The notes below the pieces were generated by a model. That model was not told the origin of the DNA. It did no database searches and saw only the letters and a program-made list of their open reading frames with translations. A stretch of 64,000 nt of DNA from SIG459 sp045538735 (GTDB taxonomy: Bacteria; Bacillota; Clostridia; Oscillospirales; Oscillospiraceae): the NCBI GenBank assembly GCA_045538735.1, contig JAZSRY010000011.1:1-64000 (forward strand), given 5' to 3'. Below, piece by piece: positions 27,442-35,969 of the stretch (the first letter of the stretch is position 1; every line of letters begins with the position of its first letter). A program made the position numbers and the translations under genes.

Positions 27442-27799
27442 TGCGTTTATATCCTTCCTTTTCTTTAGCTTCAATGTGCGGTTTTAGGGCTTCGTAATAG
27501 ACATTTATAGGTTCAACCTTGAAGAACTTGGGCTCAAGTAATTCTGAACGAATCCACGCCCACAAAAAACGCTCTGCCGGCATTCCGTTATATGAAATGA
27601 AACCAAGAACGGCAAAAGGCGCAGCTCCTAAAACACACATCCAGGACACGGTCTCTGTGCCGAAGTATGGTCTAAGCAAAAAGAAGAGCAGTACAGCAAC
27701 TGCAATTGCCAAGAATGAAAAAATGAGCTGCCTGAAAGACAGCCCGAAGAATACTGATTCCGTATAGTTCCTGATTTCCCGGTTTATTTTTACTTCCAA
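27425..27799 (-). CDS. PrgI-family conjugation membrane protein
   Basis: A 124-residue inner-membrane protein with two helices (about 22-42 and 50-70) and a polar C-terminal tail, matching the PrgI family found next to VirB4 in Gram-positive conjugation operons. The opening EVKINREIRNYTESVFFGLSFRQLIF is characteristic (quoted in parts: EVKINREIRNYTES, GLSFRQL). The start codon is TTG, seven bases after GGAGG. It overlaps the VirB4 start. VirB3-like role in the channel is inferred from the family. Confidence 0.9.
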   Translation of the reverse strand: MEVKINREIRNYTESVFFGLSFRQLIFSFLAIAVAVLLFFLLRPYFGTETVSWMCVLGAAPFAVLGFISYNGMPAERFLWAWIRSELLEPKFFKVEPINVYYEALKPHIEAKEKEGYKRNDEKH

Positions 27800-27814
27800 A
27801 TATATTCCTCCTTT

Positions 27815-28651
27815 TTATAGCCCCATCATTTCTCTGACGATGCGGTCAGACATTTTTACAGTGCCAACAAGTATAAGCATATTGAAAACAAGCTCTCCGA
27901 TGTAACTCCACACCATCGTGGCTGCAGCTGCGTTTACATCCACTTGAGGAGGCGATGATGCGAATACGGAAAAAATTACGCAGGCCAAAACTATTATCGC
28001 CCCTTCAAGACACACTCCTGCATAGCTTTTAATAAAACTTTTGCCTATTTGCTGACTGGGTTCTCCGGCAAAAGAGGCAAAAGGAATTGGGGCAATGGCA
28101 GTATACATATAGAGCTTGAAAAACCTGCCGTAGACAGTCAGTATCATTACAAGTGAAAGAAGCCATATAAACAAACTGCCAATGAGAGCAATGATCCACA
28201 GGGGAATACTTTCCAGAAAGCTGCATTCTTCAATAGCCGCAATAATTTCAGAAGGCAATGCTGCACCTTCGGGCATGCCAAGTCCGGCGGCGGAAATGAC
28301 GGAGCCTATTACTCCCTGAACAATGCTTAAAATTGCGATCATAAGCTCTAATCCATATGTTATTATCCCTTTTGCCAAAGCAAAACGAACAAAAAGCTTT
28401 ACAACTAACTCGGGACGCTTGAATTCAGCGAAGCTTCCACAGCTTTTTACAACCCCAACCACAAAAAATAGCACCAACAGGGCATAACCTATCGCTTGCA
28501 AAGTGCCGTGAATCGATGTGACTATGTTCCATATGGCACCATTTCTGAACGCTTCGGGCGATTGGGTTATGATTTGCCATATTTCAGCTAATTTGTTGTT
28601 CCAAACATTCAAAGCGTTTTCAAGATTTTGCACTACCCAATTATCTGACAA
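27815..28651 (-). CDS. VirB6/TrbL-like conjugation channel protein
   Basis: A 278-residue polytopic membrane protein with about six helices. A periplasm-facing loop contains GLGMPEGAALPSE. The pattern of long hydrophobic stretches with WNIVTSIHGTLQAIGYALL near residue 45 fits TrbL/VirB6-like proteins of Firmicute conjugative elements. These form part of the inner-membrane pore. The start is TTG with GGAGGTG at correct spacing. It is 15 bases upstream of prgI, within the transfer operon. Confidence 0.85.
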   Translation of the reverse strand: MSDNWVVQNLENALNVWNNKLAEIWQIITQSPEAFRNGAIWNIVTSIHGTLQAIGYALLVLFFVVGVVKSCGSFAEFKRPELVVKLFVRFALAKGIITYGLELMIAILSIVQGVIGSVISAAGLGMPEGAALPSEIIAAIEECSFLESIPLWIIALIGSLFIWLLSLVMILTVYGRFFKLYMYTAIAPIPFASFAGEPSQQIGKSFIKSYAGVCLEGAIIVLACVIFSVFASSPPQVDVNAAAATMVWSYIGELVFNMLILVGTVKMSDRIVREMMGL

Positions 28652-28669
28652 TAAATAGACACCTCCTAT

Positions 28670-28698
28670 AGGGGCAGACGTGTTAAATGCCTGCCCCT
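28670..28698. repeat. Intergenic hairpin in the transfer operon
   Basis: Eight-base arms (28670-28677 and 28691-28698) with a 13-base loop, between the Maff2 stop and the VirB6-like start. No T tract follows, so an mRNA stability role is more likely than termination. Confidence 0.55.
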
Positions 28699-28710
28699 TA
28701 TGAGTAATGC

Positions 28711-29052
28711 TCAGCCGGTTATAAGAGTCAGTATTTCCTTAGCAAATGTGACTACTATGCCACCTGCAAGAGTAAGAAAACCGTTTGAGCGTTGAGAAGG
28801 ATCATGGGACTGGAAAGAGAGACCCACCTGCACTATGCCCCAACCGAGAAGGATAAGACCAACGGCTCTGATGAGGCCAAAGATGAAGGTGCTTAGATTG
28901 TTTACAACGGCAAGGGGATCTCCGGCTGCTGCATATGCGGAGACTCCTGCACCGCACAAAACCACCAGAGTTACAACTACTGCAGAGTATAAACGGTAGA
29001 TTTTCTTTGCTTTTTTGTTTTTTGTGCTGACTTTTTTATCCTTATTTTTCAT
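28711..29052 (-). CDS. Maff2-family small membrane protein
   Basis: A 113-residue protein with a basic lysine-rich N terminus (residues 1-20), a signal-like hydrophobic helix ending AYAAAGDP, then two more hydrophobic segments. Motifs VVNNLSTFIFGLIRAVGLIL and SHDPSQRSNGFLTLAGG match the Maff2 family of mobile elements. The processed form resembles a VirB2-like pilin subunit, which is an inference from topology and position after the coupling protein. Its ATG overlaps the VirD4 stop (ATGA), showing translational coupling. Confidence 0.88.
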   Translation of the reverse strand: MKNKDKKVSTKNKKAKKIYRLYSAVVVTLVVLCGAGVSAYAAAGDPLAVVNNLSTFIFGLIRAVGLILLGWGIVQVGLSFQSHDPSQRSNGFLTLAGGIVVTFAKEILTLITG

Positions 29053-30860
29053 TGGTTTATTTCCTCCGTTTTGAAATATTCTTCAAGCTCCTCCTCGGAG
29101 AGAAGCTCAAATTCTGATGTGTTTACATCGAGCGCAGAGACGGCCTCTAACAAGGCCTCGTCAAATATGATACTTACATAGCTAAGAGTGTCCTCTCCGT
29201 GGTTATAAGGATCTGCACCACCATCTGCGCTGAGTGACAGGTTGGGGTGTTTGAAAATGTCGTACTTCAAATCACATATGGGTCGTTCACCGCGAATAAA
29301 AAGAAGCGCATACCGGTTATCCAGCATGCGTACTTCATCAGGCGTCATGAGTTCACGACCGCTAAGCTGCCAGTTCGTAGAATAGCTGCCACTGCGGCCT
29401 TGTGAACGCCCATAGGTGTTCATGTCGATGGTTTCTTTGCCAAGGAGTTTAGATACATATTCGTGGGTGGATTGCTCGTTGCCGCCCAGATAAAGAAATT
29501 CATCGCAGTTGCCAACAATGCTTTCCCATTGCTTCTCAAAAAGTGCTTTCAGCTGAGCCATATTTTGAATAATAATACTCACAGAAATTTCGCGACTTCG
29601 CATGGTGGCAAGCAGCTTATCAAACTCATCAGGAAGGGCAACATTGGCGAACTCATCCATCACAAAATGCACATGGACTGGGAGCCTGCCGCCATGGATC
29701 ACATCTGCCTGATAATAGAGCTGCTGAAAAAGCTGTGTGTAGAGCATGCCGATGATAAAATTAAAACTGCTGTCATTGTCGGGTATTACCGCAAAGACAG
29801 CAGTTTTCTTTTCACCCAGAGACCATAGTTCCATCTCATCCGTTTGGGTAATTCCGGACAGGGACTCCAGGTTGAATTTCTCAAGCCTTGAAACAAGTGT
29901 TATCTGAATAGATTTCAGTGTTTTTGCGCTGCCTGAACGATAGTTTCTGTAGTATTTTAGCGCTATGTGCTCGGGATTTTTCATTTCCAGACGCTCAAAT
30001 AGCTCGTCGAGAGGGGAAAGATAATCTTCGTTATCCTCTCGCACCTCGCCCGCGCGGATCATCTCCATTACCATGGGGAAGTTCTGTTCATCGTCAGGGG
30101 CCTCGTAATGCAGATAAAACACAAGGGCGAGCAGCAACATCTGCGCTGCTTGATCCCAGAAGGGATCCTGAGATTGACTGCCTTTGGGTGTGGTGTTTTT
30201 AAAGAGATTTGTTACGAGACGCTGAATGTCGTTGTCGCACTTCAAGTAGACAAAGGGATTGTAGCAACAGCTTTTGTCCATGTTGATAAGATCAATTACT
30301 TTAATATCATATCCTTTTGATTTTAGTAAATTTCCGGTGTCACGCAGAAGCTCGCCTTTTGGGTCGAGGCATACAAAGCTGGTGTTCGCGTTCATCACAT
30401 TGATTTTGGCAAAGAAGCGGGTCTTGCCGGAGCCGCTACCGCCGCAGCATAGAATGTTCAGATTGCGGCGGTGTTTTCTGCCATCTAGACCGATAGCCAT
30501 ATTTTGGGTGAGTGTTTTATTTTCGTTGGCTTTCTTGTTTGAATACTTCCTGTTCAGCGCCTTCGGAGAGCCCCATTTTGCAGAGCCGTGTTCTTCCCGG
30601 CGGCGGTAGTTTCGATCTCTGGAGAGGTGCACACCAATGCTCAGCAGATAAATAAGGATGAAAACAAAAATAGTCCTTGTGCTGTCTTCGCACCACATTA
30701 TCCCAAGGGGGTTATCCATAACTGCGCCGAAATTGCCAATAATACCTGGTAGCCCTTCGTGAACATAAGGGGACAGCAACAGGGCAAGCCAGACTACAGG
30801 GATCAACCCAAGGACATAAAGAATGAGACGAGCTCCGGACAGCTTATCTTGTCTGCGCAT
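29049..30860 (-). CDS. virD4: VirD4/TraG-family type IV coupling protein
   Basis: A 603-residue coupling ATPase that links the relaxosome to the secretion channel. Two N-terminal transmembrane helices (about 10-30 and 60-80) precede the motor. Walker A GGSGSGKTRFFAKINVM is near residue 140, Walker B VHFVMDEFANVALPDEFDKL near 395, and the TraG motif TMRSREISVSIIIQNMAQL follows. Length and motifs are standard for the family. A GGAG site precedes the ATG at 30860, which overlaps the PcfB stop by 17 bases. Confidence 0.94.
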   Translation of the reverse strand: MRRQDKLSGARLILYVLGLIPVVWLALLLSPYVHEGLPGIIGNFGAVMDNPLGIMWCEDSTRTIFVFILIYLLSIGVHLSRDRNYRRREEHGSAKWGSPKALNRKYSNKKANENKTLTQNMAIGLDGRKHRRNLNILCCGGSGSGKTRFFAKINVMNANTSFVCLDPKGELLRDTGNLLKSKGYDIKVIDLINMDKSCCYNPFVYLKCDNDIQRLVTNLFKNTTPKGSQSQDPFWDQAAQMLLLALVFYLHYEAPDDEQNFPMVMEMIRAGEVREDNEDYLSPLDELFERLEMKNPEHIALKYYRNYRSGSAKTLKSIQITLVSRLEKFNLESLSGITQTDEMELWSLGEKKTAVFAVIPDNDSSFNFIIGMLYTQLFQQLYYQADVIHGGRLPVHVHFVMDEFANVALPDEFDKLLATMRSREISVSIIIQNMAQLKALFEKQWESIVGNCDEFLYLGGNEQSTHEYVSKLLGKETIDMNTYGRSQGRSGSYSTNWQLSGRELMTPDEVRMLDNRYALLFIRGERPICDLKYDIFKHPNLSLSADGGADPYNHGEDTLSYVSIIFDEALLEAVSALDVNTSEFELLSEEELEEYFKTEEINQ

Positions 30861-31587
30861 AAGTGATATCTCCGTTCTTTTTACCAGGTTTTTGCTTTGG
30901 ATTAGAGAAATGGGATAAAGGCGGCAAGATTCCGTCTTGTGACTGGGGGTTTCTATGTTGCTGCTCTTTACGAATACTGTTGAGCTCTTCTTTTACAGAA
31001 CGACGGGATTTTGACCTATCCCCAATATCCCCTTCGGCGTTCTCTTTGTGCTCTGAGGTAGACTCGGACCGAGGAGATTTCGGGATAGGGTTTCTGCTTT
31101 GCGGTTCCCCCTTTCCGGGTGAAGGCTTAATATGCTCATTAGGCAACGTGTTCTCCACTGTGAAAACCTTTTCACTTTTGCTGAGTTTTGCCTCGCTGCG
31201 GACTGCTGCCACATCAACTGTAGCCAGATTAAAACGCTCGAATATTCTATTAATCTTTGCAGCATCCTCAGCTCTAACCATGATATCTGTCAAACCGTCG
31301 TTTGCGTTTTTATCTCTGAGCACACAGTAAAGGACTCCGTATTTTTTTGCTTCAGTACAAAAGCACTGCAGCTCGGTATCTTTAACGGCAAACACTCGTA
31401 GTTCCTTGCCGCTGCGAAGCATAGAACTCAGCCTGGTTTTACCTTTGGTTTTGCTTTGATTTTTTAGAGCAGCATAAAGCATTACTGCAAGATGTTTGGC
31501 TCCGTTGCCCGTTATTTTCGCAGCAAGTTCAACACCGTTCAGGGTAATCCGAACGACTTGTTCTGCTGCATCCCCTGAGTAGTTCAT
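30844..31587 (-). CDS. PcfB-family relaxosome accessory protein
   Basis: A 247-residue protein. Residues 1-125 match the PcfB (DUF3801) domain (VRITLNGVELAAKITGNGAK, then LYCVLRDKNANDGLTDIMVR). The C-terminal half is a low-complexity, charged and proline-rich tail. PcfB-type proteins bridge relaxase and coupling protein in pCF10-like transfer. It overlaps both neighbours: the relaxase end (31529) and the VirD4 start (30860). AAGGAG lies ten bases before the ATG. Confidence 0.9.
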   Translation of the reverse strand: MNYSGDAAEQVVRITLNGVELAAKITGNGAKHLAVMLYAALKNQSKTKGKTRLSSMLRSGKELRVFAVKDTELQCFCTEAKKYGVLYCVLRDKNANDGLTDIMVRAEDAAKINRIFERFNLATVDVAAVRSEAKLSKSEKVFTVENTLPNEHIKPSPGKGEPQSRNPIPKSPRSESTSEHKENAEGDIGDRSKSRRSVKEELNSIRKEQQHRNPQSQDGILPPLSHFSNPKQKPGKKNGDITYAQTR

Positions 31588-32959
31588 GTTCGCTGTTCTC
31601 CTTTCTAATGACTTGTTTCTCTGCGCTTAGCTGCTCCAAGGCAGCCCTGACAAGCTCGGAACGAGCTGCTATATCCTCGCACATTGCCATCTCCTTTCTC
31701 AGCATCTTTAGCTCGGCGCTCAGCCCAGAAATTCGGTGCTTAATTTGTTCAGTTGATTCCATATCACCTCCTTTGCATACACGTCTCAGTTCATTGCGGA
31801 GCAGTCTTCGCTGCTCGGTTACTGAGCTGATTTTGCTAATCAAGCCCAGCCTATATGGTTCGAGCTCACCCTGAGTTTCTATCCGATTTATTACAAGGAA
31901 CCTTGTTTGAGCAATGTATTTGTCTAGCTTTATAAGATCCTCGCGCAGTGCGAGAGTCAGCCTTTTTACAGACGCGGGTCGTTTCTGAAGAATACGCAGT
32001 TCATAACAGTATCTAAGATACAGAGCATGGAGCCCAGTGATTTTCCTATGCTGAGGGTACCTTCCGCGGTATCTGTAATGTTGCCTTGGCGTTTGATCTG
32101 TTGCGGGAAAGGGGCGCTGCTTGCGTATGTTTTGAAGAATCCTTTCGCGGATGATATTAAGAGTGTACATTTCGCCCAGCTTATGGAAGCGAAAAAAGCC
32201 CTGAGCGCCTGGTGGCTTGAGTGCAGGATATTTCAATGCAATACCGGAATCTCCGTGAGTTTTGAATTCATAACCCATCTCATGCATGGTCTTGTAGAAA
32301 TCCCGTTCGGTAGTAGCCGCGAGTATCGCACGGTCGATGTCTCCTCTGATGGTACTGCGATACGTTGGCTTCCCGTTGCTCTCGGCAGCCCACTCGCTGT
32401 AGTGTTTGCCACGACCCACTGGAGAGTCAATGACTGATAGACGATAATCACGGCATAGTCGATCAGAGACAGCGCGCATAAGGCGGTAAGACTTCTTTTG
32501 GTCGTAATAACGCAAACCGTCTTTGAATGACACAGAGTTGAGTACAAAGTGGTTATGGTAGTGCCCAGTGTTTACATGCGTTGCAACCACTACCTCAAAT
32601 CGATCTCCCCAAAGTTCGTTCGCAAGGGTTATCCCTATTTCATGTGCCGCTTTAGCGTCAACCTCGCCGGGGAGAAAGGATTGATAGCCATGAAAGGCAA
32701 TTATGCCATCGGTCTTGCCCCAATGTTTTTTAGTGTTCATAAACTGTCTGGCAGCTATATCCGGGTCACAATTTATGCCTGTCACATAGACTTGTTTTTC
32801 GGTTTTTATTCGGTTGGATGCGTATTCCACCACGCCTTCAATTGAATGAAGCGCGGCAAGATAGTCCAGAGAATCCTCCGATGTCTTTTCGGGATTCGTG
32901 GCGTAGTTTATGACTTTGTAAATACGGCCCTTGATGTCCCAAATTGATGTGACTGCCAT
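31529..32959 (-). CDS. MOBP-type relaxase (mobilization nuclease)
   Basis: A 476-residue relaxase that nicks oriT and pilots the strand. MAVTSIWDIKGRIYKVI is the standard opening, so I use the ATG at 32959 and not the TTG at 32989. The three-His motif GHYHNHFVLNSVSF lies near residue 130, and a catalytic Tyr is expected near the N terminus (INYATNPEKT). The C-terminal 170 residues are helical and charged, as expected for the coupling-protein contact. The start touches the MobC stop (TAATG), so they are co-translated. A strong oriT candidate lies just upstream of mobC. Confidence 0.93.
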   Translation of the reverse strand: MAVTSIWDIKGRIYKVINYATNPEKTSEDSLDYLAALHSIEGVVEYASNRIKTEKQVYVTGINCDPDIAARQFMNTKKHWGKTDGIIAFHGYQSFLPGEVDAKAAHEIGITLANELWGDRFEVVVATHVNTGHYHNHFVLNSVSFKDGLRYYDQKKSYRLMRAVSDRLCRDYRLSVIDSPVGRGKHYSEWAAESNGKPTYRSTIRGDIDRAILAATTERDFYKTMHEMGYEFKTHGDSGIALKYPALKPPGAQGFFRFHKLGEMYTLNIIRERILQNIRKQRPFPATDQTPRQHYRYRGRYPQHRKITGLHALYLRYCYELRILQKRPASVKRLTLALREDLIKLDKYIAQTRFLVINRIETQGELEPYRLGLISKISSVTEQRRLLRNELRRVCKGGDMESTEQIKHRISGLSAELKMLRKEMAMCEDIAARSELVRAALEQLSAEKQVIRKENSEHELLRGCSRTSRSDYPERC

Positions 32960-33282
32960 TAGTTTTTCTCGCTTTGAAATACGCGCCAAAGCATGTTTTC
33001 AAGCTCTCTGTTAGCATCCAACGCTTTCCTTAGGCGTGGAGCATCGAAAAGGCCGTTGGTATTGGCTATCTTAAGGAGCTGATTAAGATTGCTACCTATG
33101 TGGCGCAGCTCTCTAATGAGTTCGTAATACTCGGCGGGGGGAGCTTCTTTTATTTCGACTGAGCTTACCGCACGGCGTATAAATCCGCCAATAGACAAAT
33201 GAGCTTTCCGGGCCTTTTTAGTCAGCTCGGAAAGCTCATCTCTTGTGAAGCACACTTCAAATCTGCAATTTCGTTTTCGCAT
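32959..33282 (-). CDS. mobC: MobC-family relaxosome protein
   Basis: A 107-residue DNA-binding accessory. The N terminus FEVCFTRDELSELTKKA and the middle SIGGFIRRAVSS are the ribbon-helix-helix/MobC signature; the C-terminal LRHIGSNLNQLLKIAN is the conserved family motif. MobC proteins bind oriT and help the relaxase melt the nick site. It is the first gene after the oriT candidate. An AAAGGAT site precedes the ATG. Confidence 0.92.
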   Translation of the reverse strand: MRKRNCRFEVCFTRDELSELTKKARKAHLSIGGFIRRAVSSVEIKEAPPAEYYELIRELRHIGSNLNQLLKIANTNGLFDAPRLRKALDANRELENMLWRVFQSEKN

Positions 33283-33308
33283 TTTGCAATATCCTTTCTG
33301 TGGGGTTT

Positions 33309-33361
33309 CAGGGGATATCCCCTGACAAGTGAATTTGTACGGACAAATTCAGTGCTTGCTA
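33309..33361. other. oriT: Candidate origin of transfer (oriT)
   Basis: Immediately upstream of mobC lie a perfect 16-base palindrome (33309-33324) and then a 9-base inverted repeat (33330-33338 and 33343-33351) with a 4-base loop. The bases right after, AGTGCTTGCT, resemble the AGTGC nick context of MOBP origins. Structure plus position make oriT likely; the exact nick is unproven. Confidence 0.65.
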
Positions 33362-33380
33362 AGACAATACCGTATCTCTA

Positions 33381-34328
33381 TCAATATACATGCAAGTTCT
33401 TTATTGCCTTTGAACTTTGAAGATAACGTAGGTAATCGTTCACATCCTTTCCGTGTTGGGGAGGCTCGTCAAATATCTCATATTTGTGCTTCAAGCCATT
33501 TATAATGCCTTCAGTTGCACCACGCCCTACTTCATCATTGTCCAAGTGCAGACGCAGGATTTTTATTGATGGATAGTTTGCCAAAAACTGACTGAGAGAA
33601 ACTGGTATCACATTCTCCCGTGTATTCTTATACACACCGGCAAGGGAGAGTAGAGCATCTTGTTTCCAATCTTGTCCCATTACGTGTAGTAACGAGGCAT
33701 AGCTCATTAGGTCAATGGCAGACTCGAAAAGATGAACTGTGGTTAAACAAGGGCTATCTACAATGGAGAAAGAGTAGTGCTTGTTGCTACCTGTTGCTTC
33801 ACCCTTATAGTTGCCCATAGTTCCACGCAAGGCTGCATACCTGGTGATGCCGTTTTTGTCGTGACCTACGAACACGGCGTTGTGGTAGGGCGTGGACTCA
33901 AACAGAAGACGATGACTGAGACAATAGCCTATGACATCAGGGTGGATGCCGCGTCCTATAAGATATTTCTCTACTGTATCTGTGTTGTCATTCAACTCCG
34001 GCATTAACAATTTGCATGAGTGACCCTGTGGTAGCGTTTCAGATGAAGTGATGGGAGGTTGCGATGTCGCTTTAGCCAAAATGGTTTCCACAGCATGGGT
34101 AAATGAAAAGCCCTGAACTTTAATTAGATAGTCCAGAGCTGTTTTTCCACCGATTCCGCGAGAAAACCAGTACCATTTTCCATTACTTATTTTGAGGCTA
34201 TCGTGGGTGCGTGTGCAGTAGTTATTTGGTCCAAGCTGCAATAACTCATGTGGCTCATAGTTCTGCAAGTAGGTGAGTAAGTCCATTTCCTTGGCCTGCC
34301 GGATCTCATCTGTTGTTACAAATCCCAT
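33381..34328 (-). CDS. DUF3991/TOPRIM primase-like protein
   Basis: A 315-residue protein related to LtrC/TraP-like primases of mobile elements. The N-terminal region (about 30-90) is the DUF3991 zinc-ribbon-like segment with SLKISNGKWYWFSRGIGGKT. The central AVFVGHDKNGITRYAALRG lies before a TOPRIM core with ESAIDLMSY (acidic Glu) and LHLDNDEVGRGA (DxD-type motif). It probably binds or primes the transferred single strand on arrival. It ends just beside the oriT candidate. An AAGGTAGG precedes the ATG. Confidence 0.88.
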   Translation of the reverse strand: MGFVTTDEIRQAKEMDLLTYLQNYEPHELLQLGPNNYCTRTHDSLKISNGKWYWFSRGIGGKTALDYLIKVQGFSFTHAVETILAKATSQPPITSSETLPQGHSCKLLMPELNDNTDTVEKYLIGRGIHPDVIGYCLSHRLLFESTPYHNAVFVGHDKNGITRYAALRGTMGNYKGEATGSNKHYSFSIVDSPCLTTVHLFESAIDLMSYASLLHVMGQDWKQDALLSLAGVYKNTRENVIPVSLSQFLANYPSIKILRLHLDNDEVGRGATEGIINGLKHKYEIFDEPPQHGKDVNDYLRYLQSSKAIKNLHVY

Positions 34329-34337
34329 AGAAAATAC

Positions 34338-34676
34338 CTACCTTGAGTCACGCTGTGACTGTATAAAATTTTCTCGGAGTACGGTGTTTGCCCTTGATTC
34401 AATGGCAGTGAAAATATCTTGCATATGTCCAGTCTCAATTTTCTCCCAAGTCTTAAATATATCATCTAAAAGACAGGGAGATTTGAGTAGAGCCTTTGCT
34501 TGCTTCACTGGCAATTCATTGTACTCAAACGAGAGTAAAATATCCTCCCGGATGGTGAATTCATAAGCGTGCGTTAGAATTTCATCGGGCGGCTGGGTGA
34601 GAATCCATTGGTGATACTTTTCCTGTTCCCCCAATATCTTCTCATAAAGCTGGGTGTTTAGCTCTTCGGTGGTCAT
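34338..34676 (-). CDS. DUF3848 protein
   Basis: A 112-residue helical protein. The frame opens at 34685, but the AAAGGAG overlaps that position; the ATG at 34676 has proper nine-base spacing. NTQLYEKILGEQEKYHQWIL and PDEILTHAYEFTIREDILL match DUF3848, a small conserved protein found beside DUF3991 primases in clostridial conjugative elements. Function unknown. It lies nine bases before the primase-like gene and is the last element gene before the cargo region. Confidence 0.85.
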   Translation of the reverse strand: MTTEELNTQLYEKILGEQEKYHQWILTQPPDEILTHAYEFTIREDILLSFEYNELPVKQAKALLKSPCLLDDIFKTWEKIETGHMQDIFTAIESRANTVLRENFIQSQRDSR

Positions 34677-34685
34677 GTGCATCAT

Positions 34686-35056
34686 CTCCTTTGGTTAATG
34701 ATATAGCTGGATTGTTTGTTTAGTTATTACAAACTGCATATATTGCTGCTAATTATGTAGTGATATTGCCTGGATCCAATAATTGTGATGTATAAATGAC
34801 AAAAGTCGAGCTATTCTCGGTGCACCATTAGAGCCCTTTTAGGAGGGATAACGGTGAATTTTGCGTTGAATGATTCTCAAATTGCTACTATAATTAAGCT
34901 ACCAATTTCTGCAATTAGAATTGGTAGCTTGAGATGCTGGTATTGGTGGGCGAATGCACTTATGTTACCGTTTTAGCAATAATATTTAAGTTAGTATAAC
35001 TGATGAAAACGAAATTAAGCTTATTAGTTTGTTAAGAAATCAAGGGGGGAAGCGTT
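34686..35056. other. Junction between element backbone and cargo
   Basis: A 371-base gap with no coding frame carrying a ribosome site. A 12-base inverted repeat (34896-34907 and 34919-34930) is the main structure; it could be a terminator or a scar. The upstream signals of DUF3848 and of the next rightward gene also lie here. Confidence 0.5.
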
Positions 35057-35719
35057 GTGAAGAAAACTAAAAAAATTGTTGAGCGGTGGATTTGGTGGTG
35101 GATTAAGTTTAAGTCTGGTTGGCTTTTTATTTCGATGGTTCTTGCCGTTGTAGCGACACTTCTTTTGAGTGTGTGTTGTTGTTATTTGCATAAGGGGAGC
35201 ACCTTATACGATATATCCTTTGCGCTATTTTCAGGTATAATCGCATCAGCAATAGTTACTTGTGTTGTAGGTATAAAACAGGAAAAAGATAAAAACAAAA
35301 AGAAAATGGCGCTTTTATTTGATGCAGGATTTTGGCTAACAATTTTCGAGAAAGAATATAAAGAATTCTTAAGCAATCCTCCAGAAAAGCTGCCAGATAA
35401 AATCCAGCTTTTGTACTCTATATGTAAAGAACCAACCGAGCAAATGATTTTATTATACCAACAGAATGCGGAATTATTTGATCTGCTCGAAATTGGTTTT
35501 ATCCAGAAAATCAATGCCGCATATAAGTTTTTTAATAGGTTGTTATCATGTGAACTGACAGATCGAGACATAATGAAATATTTCAATGCAGGCTTGAGCG
35601 AAAATTCTCCTGGTATGCAGGAGTATTGGGAGATGGTAAAAACAGTCCAGAAAAATTTATGTTATCTATTAATCAAATGGAAAAAAGATAAAATAATTGA
35701 AGATATTGATTTATGTTAG
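35057..35719 (+). CDS. Membrane protein with C-terminal cytoplasmic helical domain
   Basis: A 220-residue protein starting with GTG behind a strong G-rich ribosome site. A basic, Trp-rich N terminus is followed by two transmembrane helices (about 22-45 and 52-72), then a helical soluble domain of about 150 residues. No catalytic motif is recognised. A terminator follows at 35800-35832. Two helices plus a helical domain are common in small defence or effector membrane proteins, but no function can be assigned. Confidence 0.65.
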   Translation: MKKTKKIVERWIWWWIKFKSGWLFISMVLAVVATLLLSVCCCYLHKGSTLYDISFALFSGIIASAIVTCVVGIKQEKDKNKKKMALLFDAGFWLTIFEKEYKEFLSNPPEKLPDKIQLLYSICKEPTEQMILLYQQNAELFDLLEIGFIQKINAAYKFFNRLLSCELTDRDIMKYFNAGLSENSPGMQEYWEMVKTVQKNLCYLLIKWKKDKIIEDIDLC

Positions 35720-35799
35720 AAGGAAGAAACGCTAATATAATGAGGAAGAATTAATCTTATGGCGCTTCAGTTACGATGAGCGGAAATGCATATATGCAA

Positions 35800-35839
35800 A
35801 AAGAACACCATTCACATGTAATGGTGTTCTTTGTTTTTT
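35800..35839 (+). terminator. Terminator of the membrane-protein gene
   Basis: Twelve-base perfect arms and a 9-base loop followed by GTTTTTTT. Confidence 0.88.
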
Positions 35840-35969
35840 TGCTTTATTCACGTTTTTCTAATAATAGACACTTTGCGTTACGGAAATAGAATGCGTCAGC
35901 ATATTCTTTGTCGCCGTTCTCGTATGTGCAATCAGCGACATGTGACGGTTTTTCATATCGAGACTATTC

